Assembly: GCF_024218795.1 (NCBI RefSeq)
Contig: NZ_CP100400.1
Location: 1,054,001 to 1,118,000, forward strand
Direction: 5' to 3'
Length of the DNA stretch: 64,000 nucleotides
Origin: Halorussus aquaticus
Lineage (GTDB): Archaea > Halobacteriota > Halobacteria > Halobacteriales > Haladaptataceae
Shown here: piece after piece, positions 56,516-64,000 of the stretch
Numbering within the stretch: position 1 is the stretch's first letter
Layout: the number at the start of each line of letters is the position of its first letter
Made by a program: the position numbers and the translations under genes
The notes under the pieces: model-generated
The model's input: only the letters and a program-made list of their open reading frames with translations
Told to the model about the DNA's origin: nothing
Databases searched by the model: none

Positions 56516-56606
56516 CTTCTCTCTCCGAACCCGGTGACTTCCCTCTCCGAACTCTGTGACTGTGATTCCGCAGATGGAGAACGACTCGTCCGCGAACCTG
56601 CCCGCC

Positions 56607-57437
56607 CTACCAGTTCTCCGGGAGTTCGATGCCCGCCTCGTTCAACCGGCGACTGACTCGTTCGAGATACTCCGACCTGATGGTGACGAACGCCTCGCGC
56701 GACGGTTCGGATATCCAGTAGCGGGCCTGCACGCCCGCCCGACCGTCGTCGAGTTCGACCACGCGGACTGTCGGCGTCGGCCGATTGAGTACGTCGGCGT
56801 GTGCCCTCGCCTCGGCGACGAGGATGGACGCCACTTCGCCGAGGTCTTCGTCGTCGCCGACGTGGAAGGTGTGGGAGATGCGCCGGGGCGACTTGGCGAC
56901 AGCGTTGACCACGGCGCTGGTGGCGAGTTGGGAGTTCGGGACGGTCAGGAGTTCGTTGTCGAACGTGCGGACGCGCGTCACCCGGAAACTGATGTCCTCG
57001 ATGACGCCCTCCCGGTCCTGCCAGCGAATCCAGTCACCGATGTTGAACTCCGGGTCGGTCACGATGAAGACGCCGCCGACGAGGTTCGCGGCGATGTCTC
57101 GACTGGCGAACCCGATTGCGACGGTCAGCGCGGCGACCACCGTCGGCGGAACCGACAGCAGGTAGCCGTAGTCGGCCACGTCGAGCGCGAGGCGGAACGC
57201 GACGACGACCACTGCGACGTGGAGAACCTTCAGAAACGCGTTCGCGGCGGTCTTCGGGACGCGCCAACCGTCGAGCGCGCGGTCGAGTCCCGGTTCGACG
57301 ACCCACCTGCCGACCGCGTACGCCACCGCGAACGTGACCAGAAACTCCAGCACGCTCCAGGCCACGCCGAGGTATCCGGTCTCCGGTACGTCCGGAAGCC
57401 CCACCTGCAGACCCAGACCAGTCACCCCCGGAGCCAC
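56607..57437 (-). CDS. MscS-family mechanosensitive channel
   Basis: A 276-residue protein. About three transmembrane helices; the pore helix and beta domain contain VALTVAIGFASRDIAANLVGGVFIV and FNIGDWIRWQDREGVIEDISFRVTRVRTFD, MscS hallmarks. Protects against osmotic downshift. The start is GTG 57437; the first ~25 residues have no counterpart and the true start could be a little later. Confidence 0.88.
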   Translation of the reverse strand: MAPGVTGLGLQVGLPDVPETGYLGVAWSVLEFLVTFAVAYAVGRWVVEPGLDRALDGWRVPKTAANAFLKVLHVAVVVVAFRLALDVADYGYLLSVPPTVVAALTVAIGFASRDIAANLVGGVFIVTDPEFNIGDWIRWQDREGVIEDISFRVTRVRTFDNELLTVPNSQLATSAVVNAVAKSPRRISHTFHVGDDEDLGEVASILVAEARAHADVLNRPTPTVRVVELDDGRAGVQARYWISEPSREAFVTIRSEYLERVSRRLNEAGIELPENW

Positions 57438-57467
57438 GGCCGGAACGGCCCTGAACGTTCCGGCCGG

Positions 57468-58460
57468 TCAGTACGACTCCTCGGGGTCGATGGGGCCGCT
57501 GAACGCCGAGTACAGCACTCCGAAGTAGGTCAGCACCAGCGGAATCAGGACGGCGGCCCCGACGGTCAGCAACTCGACCGCGGGCGACCCGACGACGGCC
57601 TCCTCGACGGTCAGTCCGGTCGCCGGTTCCACGACGGGGTACATCAGCACCGCGACGAGTGCGACGAGTCCACCGGTCACGACGCCCGACGCGCCGAGCG
57701 CGACGTAGGGGCGGTCCCGGCGAGCCGCGACGACGTACCCGACACCGAGCAGGACCGACCCGACGACGAGCGCGACCGGAAGCGGCGACAGGAGCGCGCC
57801 GCTGAGTCCGGGACGGAGCGCCAGCAAACCGAGCGCCAGCGTGACCAGTCCGAGGTAGGCCGCCATCGCGCGAGCGCCGTCGTCGGCCATCTCCTCGGCC
57901 AGCGGACCGGTGGTCTTCAGTCGGAGGAACGCCGCGCCGGACGCGACGTTGAGCGCGACGACCGCGAGACCCACGATTATCGAGGCGGGTGCGACGCCCT
58001 CGACGCCCAGCAACCAGTTCCCGGCGAACACTCCGAGCAGGAACGGTGCGCCGACGCTCCCGGCGACGAACGCTCGGCCCCACCACGTCCGCCACCGCCG
58101 GTCCTCGCGCTGCTCGTAGAACTCCGGGGCCATCCCGCGCAGGACCAGCGCCGCCAAGACCCCGAACAGCAGGAGGTAGTGGCGACTGAACAGCGCGGCG
58201 TACACCGGCGGGAAGGCCGCGAACAGGCCGCCGCCGAACACGACCAGCCAGACCTCGTTGCCGTCCCAGAACGGGCCGATAGCCGCGAGACACTGCTCGC
58301 GCTGGTGGTGGTCCTCTCGCGTGGCGAAGACGACCCCGACGCCGAAGTCCCACCCGTCGAGGAACAGGAAAATCGCGAGGAACGCGAACACGACGCCGAA
58401 CCAGAGGTCCGAGAGCGCGACCCCGAACCACACCGTCTGGAGGAGGAGCGGGCTACTCAT
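57468..58460 (-). CDS. cydB: Cytochrome bd oxidase subunit II
   Basis: A 330-residue membrane protein with about eight to nine helices. The N-terminal region GWDFGVGVVFATR and IGPFWDGNEVWLVVFGGG are family-specific. Partners CydA, whose 3' end overlaps this start by 8 bp. ATG 58460 is preferred over a GTG two codons before. No cydX or cydDC genes are seen. Confidence 0.93.
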   Translation of the reverse strand: MSSPLLLQTVWFGVALSDLWFGVVFAFLAIFLFLDGWDFGVGVVFATREDHHQREQCLAAIGPFWDGNEVWLVVFGGGLFAAFPPVYAALFSRHYLLLFGVLAALVLRGMAPEFYEQREDRRWRTWWGRAFVAGSVGAPFLLGVFAGNWLLGVEGVAPASIIVGLAVVALNVASGAAFLRLKTTGPLAEEMADDGARAMAAYLGLVTLALGLLALRPGLSGALLSPLPVALVVGSVLLGVGYVVAARRDRPYVALGASGVVTGGLVALVAVLMYPVVEPATGLTVEEAVVGSPAVELLTVGAAVLIPLVLTYFGVLYSAFSGPIDPEESY

Positions 58461-59901
58461 CGTCACCCGCCCCCGTCGGGGTCGGCGTTGGCGCTCGCGC
58501 GCCGTCGGACGTCGCTTCGCTCTCGCCCGGTTCTGGTCGCTCCGGTCCCCGCCGAATCAGTCGCCCGACGACGTAGGTGTACAGCGAGAGCAGGACGGCG
58601 TACCCCCCGACGAACCCCGCCAGCGTGAGCGTCGCTTCGGTGGCCGTGAGACCGGGCGAGACGCCTTCGGTGGTCTTCATCACGCCCTGAATCACCCACG
58701 GCTGTCTGCCGACCTCGGTGACTATCCAGCCGAGTTCGACGCAGACGATACCCAGCACCGACGACGCCATCAGCGCCTTCTGGAGCAGGCGGTCCTCGAA
58801 CAGTTCGCCGGTCCACCAGCGATAGCCCGCCCAGAACGCCAGCAGGACGAACCAGAAGCCCATTGCGACCATCGCCCGGAACGCCCAGAAGACGATGGCG
58901 ACCGGAGGCGACCCCTCGAACTCGTTCAGTCCGGTTATCTCGGCCTGCGCGTCCCCGCCCGAGGCGAGCCACGAGGCCCCGCCGGGGATGCCGATGCCGA
59001 AGATGTCCTTGGCCCGCGGGTTCAGCAGGTCGTCCACGCTGGTCGGGAACGCGACGATGTACTCGGGGACGTAGCTGTCGGTCTCCCAGACCGCCTCCAT
59101 CGCCGCGAACTTCTGGGGCTGGGTCTCGGCGACGTGGCGGCCGTACGCGTCGCCGTGGATAACTTGGAGGGGTGCGGAGAGGACGAGCACCGCGAGCGCG
59201 ATTTTGAGCGTCGCGCGCCAGAACTCGGCGTCCAGATTCCCGCCGTCCACCACGCCGAGGTGTTCGCGCCGGTAGACATGGTAGGCCGCGACGCCCGCCA
59301 TGAACAGCGCCACCGAGAGGACCGCCGCGTTCTGCATGTGGACGAACATCCACGGGAACCGCGGGTTGGCGTACGCGGCTATCGGGTCGGTCAGCAGAAT
59401 CGTCATCTCGCCGCTCCGGCGGGCGACCTCGAAGCCGCGAGGGGTCTGCATCCACGAGTTGGCGACCAGAATCCAGACCGCCGACAGCCACGTCCCGAGA
59501 CCGACCATGAGCGAGGACAGGAAGTAGAGCCTGTCGCTCACGCGCTCGCGGCCGAAGACGAACACCCCGAGGAACGTGGCTTCGAGGAAGAACGCCATCA
59601 TCCCCTCGACCGCCAGCGGGCCGCCGAACAGTTCCCCGGCCGCGGCCGAGAACGCCGCGAAGTTGGTGCCGAACTCGAATTCGAGGACGAGTCCGGTGAC
59701 GGTCCCGACCGCGAAGCTCACCGCGAATATCTTGGTCCAGAACCGACGGAGTCGCTCGTAGAGGGTCTCGCCGGTCCGAATCTCCTTCCACGTGAAGTAG
59801 ACGAGGAACGGCGCGAGACCCATGCTCATCACCGGGAAGACGATGTGAACGATAGTCGTCACCGCGAACTGGAGTCTGCTCGCGGTCGCGGGATCTACCA
59901 C
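58453..59901 (-). CDS. cydA: Cytochrome bd oxidase subunit I
   Basis: A 482-residue quinol oxidase subunit carrying hemes b558, b595 and d. His19 in TTIVHIVFP matches the conserved N-terminal heme ligand and supports the GTG start at 59901. Motifs include GLVLEFEFGTNF, EATFLGVFVFG and the helix PWMFVHMQNAAVLS. The extramembrane Q loop between helices 6 and 7 is of the short type. Reduces O2 without proton pumping, useful at low oxygen. Confidence 0.95.
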   Translation of the reverse strand: MVDPATASRLQFAVTTIVHIVFPVMSMGLAPFLVYFTWKEIRTGETLYERLRRFWTKIFAVSFAVGTVTGLVLEFEFGTNFAAFSAAAGELFGGPLAVEGMMAFFLEATFLGVFVFGRERVSDRLYFLSSLMVGLGTWLSAVWILVANSWMQTPRGFEVARRSGEMTILLTDPIAAYANPRFPWMFVHMQNAAVLSVALFMAGVAAYHVYRREHLGVVDGGNLDAEFWRATLKIALAVLVLSAPLQVIHGDAYGRHVAETQPQKFAAMEAVWETDSYVPEYIVAFPTSVDDLLNPRAKDIFGIGIPGGASWLASGGDAQAEITGLNEFEGSPPVAIVFWAFRAMVAMGFWFVLLAFWAGYRWWTGELFEDRLLQKALMASSVLGIVCVELGWIVTEVGRQPWVIQGVMKTTEGVSPGLTATEATLTLAGFVGGYAVLLSLYTYVVGRLIRRGPERPEPGESEATSDGARAPTPTPTGAGDDE

Positions 59902-60110
59902 CGTTCTACCTCCGAGTTCGGCGGTTCGCCGAGTCGGTCGAGGGGACGGACACGTCGCTCGTGAGTCATCACGTTCGCGGGTACGGACCGGGTACTCAAG
60001 ACGAGCAACCTCGTTCTCGGCCGAACAGAATCGGGGTCGAATTCAAGTGTGTTCGACGCCAAGATAGAGAGTTCGGCCGAACTTTCGACGCTCCGCCGTC
60101 TGACCAATCC

Positions 60111-60125
60111 TTAAGTGGTATCGCG
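60111..60125 (+). promoter_or_regulatory. TATA region of the ribbon-helix-helix gene
   Basis: TTAAGTGGTATCGCG, 32 nt before ATG 60143, nearly identical to the element before the hut regulator. It fixes ATG 60143 as the leaderless or near-leaderless start. Confidence 0.45.
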
Positions 60126-60142
60126 TGCGACTTCTCACCAAG

Positions 60143-60550
60143 ATGGGCAACAAGAACAAAACTATCTCCTTCCGGGTCAACGAGGACTCCTTCGAGACGC
60201 TCCGGGAGATAGCCGAGGAGCGCGACCTCTCGCTGTCGGCGGTGTTCCGCGACTACGTGGACCTGCTGGTGGCCCACGACGGCCGGGTGAAAGTCGTCCC
60301 CGAGAGCGAACTCGGCGAGGAGGTCGGCGACGAGTTCCCGCCGAAGGTGGAGGTGCCCAAGAGCTTCGTCAGGGAACACGAGCGACTCGAACTCGAAGCC
60401 GAACACCTCCGCGAGCAGTTACAGGAGTACAAGGAGTACGTCAGCAGACTCCAGCGAGAACTCGAAGCCAGCGACGACGCCGAGGAAGTCGTCCACCTCG
60501 AAGAACTCGACGACGAACTCGACACCGACGAGACGTACCGCCTCGGGTAG
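60143..60550 (+). CDS. Ribbon-helix-helix protein with C-terminal coiled coil
   Basis: A 135-residue likely transcription factor. Residues about 4-50 form an RHH/MetJ-Arc-like fold (NKTISFRVNEDSFETLREIAEERDLSLSAVFRDYVD). A charged coiled coil (about 80-115) and an Asp/Glu tail follow. Convergent with the CxC protein at 60556. Target unknown. Confidence 0.82.
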   Translation: MGNKNKTISFRVNEDSFETLREIAEERDLSLSAVFRDYVDLLVAHDGRVKVVPESELGEEVGDEFPPKVEVPKSFVREHERLELEAEHLREQLQEYKEYVSRLQRELEASDDAEEVVHLEELDDELDTDETYRLG

Positions 60551-60555
60551 CCCGT

Positions 60556-61011
60556 CTATCCCGACAGATTCTGCTTCTTCCGTCGCGCCTGTTCCGCCAT
60601 CTCGCCGTCGCCCTCCACGTCGGCCAACTCCTCGACCGCTTCGAGGGTCCGGACCGAGTTGTCGAGGAACGAGAGGATGTCGCCGGGGTAGGCGTAGACC
60701 ATGTAGTCGTCGGTCATCACGTCCACGATGCTCTCGGGACCTAACCCCTGCTCGCGCAGACCGAGGAGGTAGCGCATGAACTTCCGCTCGGCGCATCCGC
60801 AGTAGGGGTTGCTCTGGCAGTCGCAGTCGAGGAAGTCCTCCGCGAAGTCGAGGACGCGTTCCTGCGTCGTGTCGTCCAACTGCGCGAGGTTCTCGCCCTG
60901 AAACAGCATGTCGAGGGTCGCCCCTTTGAAGGCCCCCTTGGGGATGTTGGTCTCCAACTGGGAGCCGATCTGGCGGTGGTTCTTGACGTAGATTTTGTCG
61001 GTGACGGCCAC
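60556..61011 (-). CDS. Conserved haloarchaeal CxC-cluster protein (DUF5814-like)
   Basis: A 151-residue protein. Residues about 60-75 hold the cluster CDCQSNPYCGC, a likely metal site. N-terminus TDKIYVKNHRQIGSQLETNIPKG and SIVDVMTDDYMVYAYPGDILSFLD are highly conserved in haloarchaea, where a similar domain is found with DEAD-box helicases (DUF5814, from memory). Stands alone here. The start is the GTG at 61011; the segment before it is not conserved. Confidence 0.7.
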   Translation of the reverse strand: MAVTDKIYVKNHRQIGSQLETNIPKGAFKGATLDMLFQGENLAQLDDTTQERVLDFAEDFLDCDCQSNPYCGCAERKFMRYLLGLREQGLGPESIVDVMTDDYMVYAYPGDILSFLDNSVRTLEAVEELADVEGDGEMAEQARRKKQNLSG

Positions 61012-61162
61012 GCTTGGGCGTGGATAGGGCGCTGGCGCTGAAAAGCGTGTCGTCGCCCGAGCGACGCCGACGCCCCGATTCCGACCCGACTCTGTCACCG
61101 TCTGGCAGTATCGCGCAGAGTCGTAACGTATTTTAATCGCAGGACATTACCACCACCTGCGT

Positions 61163-61236
61163 GTCCGGGTTGGGGTAGTGGACCATCCTTCAGCCTTGTG
61201 GAGGCTGAGACGCGGGTTCGATTCTCGCACCTGGAC
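61163..61236 (+). tRNA. tRNA-His (anticodon GTG)
   Basis: 74 nt including the encoded extra G at position -1 (61163), which pairs with C73 (61236). Acceptor TCCGGGT pairs with ACCTGGA, the anticodon stem CAGCC pairs with GGCTG around loop TTGTGGA (anticodon GTG), and T-stem GCGGG pairs with CTCGC around TTCGATT. No intron and no encoded CCA. Confidence 0.93.
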
Positions 61237-61291
61237 CTTCTTCCGCGAGCAACACTTCGAGTACCGCGTAGCGTGTGCTTGCTCTACCGCG
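61215..61291 (+). repeat. Direct repeat, copy 1, containing the tRNA-His 3' end
   Basis: A 77-nt perfect direct repeat, beginning in the tRNA T-arm (GGTTCGATTCTCGCACCTGG) and running 55 nt past the tRNA end. The related sequence continues with mismatches to about 61313. Distance to copy 2 is 147 nt. Confidence 0.75.
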
Positions 61292-61361
61292 AGCGGAGCA
61301 GTCCTCCGGAGAGAATCGAACTCTGCGAGTCGCGCGCAGCGAAGCGAGCACGTCTCGCTCC

Positions 61362-61438
61362 GGTTCGATTCTCGCACCTGGACCTTCTTCCGCGAGCAAC
61401 ACTTCGAGTACCGCGTAGCGTGTGCTTGCTCTACCGCG
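61362..61438 (+). repeat. Direct repeat, copy 2: att-like duplication of the tRNA-His 3' end
   Basis: A perfect copy of 61215-61291. It carries the last 22 nt of tRNA-His without the rest of the gene, the classic look of an attachment-site duplication left by an integrated element. Only 147 bp separate the copies and no integrase is seen. Confidence 0.7.
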
Positions 61439-61805
61439 GGCGGACCAGTCCTCTGAAGAGACCGGACTGCGTTTCAGCCACCTGCTACACTCTTTACAAC
61501 CACCTCCTTCGGGCGCGAACACGGCCCATAACAAAGTCCGAACCGGGCATTAGACGGAGATGCGCCCGGCGATTTGGGCGCAGAGCGTGCAAGGTTACGG
61601 CTCGACCCGGCGACGCCGGAGGCTCTGGTGGCGGGTTGGCTTCCCGCCGTCGTGTCACCAACCCTCCCACGAAAGTTCTCGTTCCGGGAGGCCGTACAGT
61701 CTCGCTATCCTCTTTCGGTTCCGCGACGCGGACGACTCCATTCTCGACTGCACGGCGCACAGGAACCTCCACTCGAAACGAAGGGGGACCGTCGTGCGCC
61801 CGTTT
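61439..61805. other. Non-coding remnant-like region after tRNA-His
   Basis: No convincing gene is seen. It has degenerate repeat sequence at its left, then a GC-rich stretch with GCCGGAGGCTCTGG-like inverted segments, possibly structured, and ends at the SRAP gene stop. Together with the repeat it suggests the scar of a lost element. Confidence 0.35.
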
Positions 61806-62504
61806 TCAGAACTCGTCGAGTCCGGTCTGCACGTCCTCCTCGGCGGCGACTTCCTCGATTATCGACGGGTCGTCGTTGTCCGGGTCGTTGACCGCCGACG
61901 AGACCGGGTAGGCGCGCATCTCCGAAGCGGGGTAGGGGTCGAGCAGGTCCGCGAGGTCCTCGGTATCGGTCCCATCGTCGCCGCCCCGGAGCCACCGACG
62001 CTCCTCCTCGCGGTTCAGGATAACCGGCATCCGGTGGTGTATCGGTTCGACCGTGGCGTTCGGTTCTGTCGTGACGACGGTGAACGTGGCGTCGGTTCCG
62101 CTCCCGTCGCTCCGGGGTTCCCACAGGCCCGCGAAGGCGAACGGGTCACGGTCGGCGCGCTCGATGCGGTAGGGTTGCGTGCCGGTCGGAGTCTCCTTCC
62201 AGTCGTAGAACCCGTCCGCGAGGACGAGACACCGGCGCTCGGCGAACGCCTCGCGGAAACTCGGCTTCTCGGCCAGCGTCTCGGCGCGGGCGTTCATGTG
62301 GCCCGAGGACGGCGACCCGTCGGCCCACTCGGGAACTAACCCCCACGTCGGAAACCGGATGGCGTCGGTGTCGTCGTTTCGGACGACGGGATGTCGCTGT
62401 CCGGGAGCGACGTTGTACCTCGGTTCTAGCGGTCGGACCGGTTCGGCGCCGAACCGGTCGGCGACGAGGTCCGGCGGAGCGAACAGGGAGGTTCTGCCGC
62501 ACAT
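61806..62504 (-). CDS. SRAP-family (YedK/HMCES) DNA-protein crosslink protein
   Basis: A 232-residue protein that covalently traps abasic sites in ssDNA through Cys2. The start must be ATG 62504, since Cys2 becomes the N-terminus after Met removal. Motifs: MCGR, RYNVAPGQ, MNARAETL (Asn and Glu), KPSFREAF, ADGFYDWK and HHRMPVIL (catalytic His). Shields DNA during replication. Confidence 0.95.
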   Translation of the reverse strand: MCGRTSLFAPPDLVADRFGAEPVRPLEPRYNVAPGQRHPVVRNDDTDAIRFPTWGLVPEWADGSPSSGHMNARAETLAEKPSFREAFAERRCLVLADGFYDWKETPTGTQPYRIERADRDPFAFAGLWEPRSDGSGTDATFTVVTTEPNATVEPIHHRMPVILNREEERRWLRGGDDGTDTEDLADLLDPYPASEMRAYPVSSAVNDPDNDDPSIIEEVAAEEDVQTGLDEF

Positions 62505-62556
62505 GGTGACCACTGAGTTCGTCGCGGGGATAAAGTTCCCTCCCGAGGCGAATCGC

Positions 62557-64000
<1,444 letters not shown>

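Noticed and set aside
56556..58628. A 690-codon plus-strand frame over mscS/cydB
   Set aside because: Antisense to clear genes, Arg/Glu-rich, no domains.
61190..61534. A minus-strand frame with an internal repeated peptide
   Set aside because: It only translates the duplicated tRNA-His region; the protein repeat comes from the DNA repeat.
61439..61805. Possible SRP or RNase P RNA gene
   Set aside because: The known conserved motifs for these RNAs were not found.

Overview
The window is a GC-rich stretch of chromosome from a halophilic archaeon (class Halobacteria). The evidence is the acidic proteome, Tat-type secretion signals with lipoboxes, an archaeal A-type ATP synthase, aRF1, a tRNA-wybutosine enzyme, RPA with its COG3390 partner, a Tfx-type regulator, a PGF-CTERM surface protein, and TATA boxes about 25-35 nt before many starts. 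The genus cannot be fixed by eye. About 70 genes are supported, including one tRNA and several genes under 60 codons.

Left part (1-12,600): a siderophore-type ABC binding lipoprotein, a cupin, a two-gene module with visibly lower GC (1742-3722), a 4-demethylwyosine synthase, an NhaC-type antiporter, a beta-propeller/pseudokinase receptor-like protein, arginyl-tRNA synthetase and a MinD-like ATPase with a very long acidic tail. Middle-left (12,600-29,800): aRF1, a Gln/Arg/Pro-rich disordered protein, a radical SAM protein, a membrane-fused glycosyltransferase, a DUF373 membrane protein, a prenyl diphosphate synthase, surface proteins next to membrane-anchored winged-helix regulators, a subtilase, EtfBA, a type IV pilin and a VTE3-like quinone methyltransferase.

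Centre (29,900-40,260): the A-type ATP synthase, atpH-I-K-E-C-F-A-B, then atpD. Between atpB and atpD lies a small insert with a free-standing ATP-grasp ligase and two micro-ORFs. One of these, a 28-residue acidic peptide ending in a short Cys/Thr/Asp segment, has its own promoter and T-tract and faces the ATP-grasp gene. This is the best candidate here for an undescribed peptide-modifying system, but it remains an inference.

Right part (40,300-64,000): small zinc-ribbon and membrane proteins, a TRAM protein, Tfx, an SDR, a mannose-1-phosphate guanylyltransferase operon, LysE, and the rpa3-rpap3 operon. The rpa3 promoter carries a 20-bp box that is repeated exactly before a 59-codon gene 5.3 kb away. 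Next come a stress protein, DoxX, the complete overlapping hutUGIH histidine-degradation operon with a divergent HTH-10 regulator, MscS, cytochrome bd oxidase (cydAB), a ribbon-helix-helix protein, and tRNA-His whose 3' end is duplicated downstream. The window ends with an SRAP-family DNA-protein crosslink enzyme and the C-terminal part of a PGF-CTERM surface protein.

No rRNA, CRISPR array, transposase or integrase was recognised.
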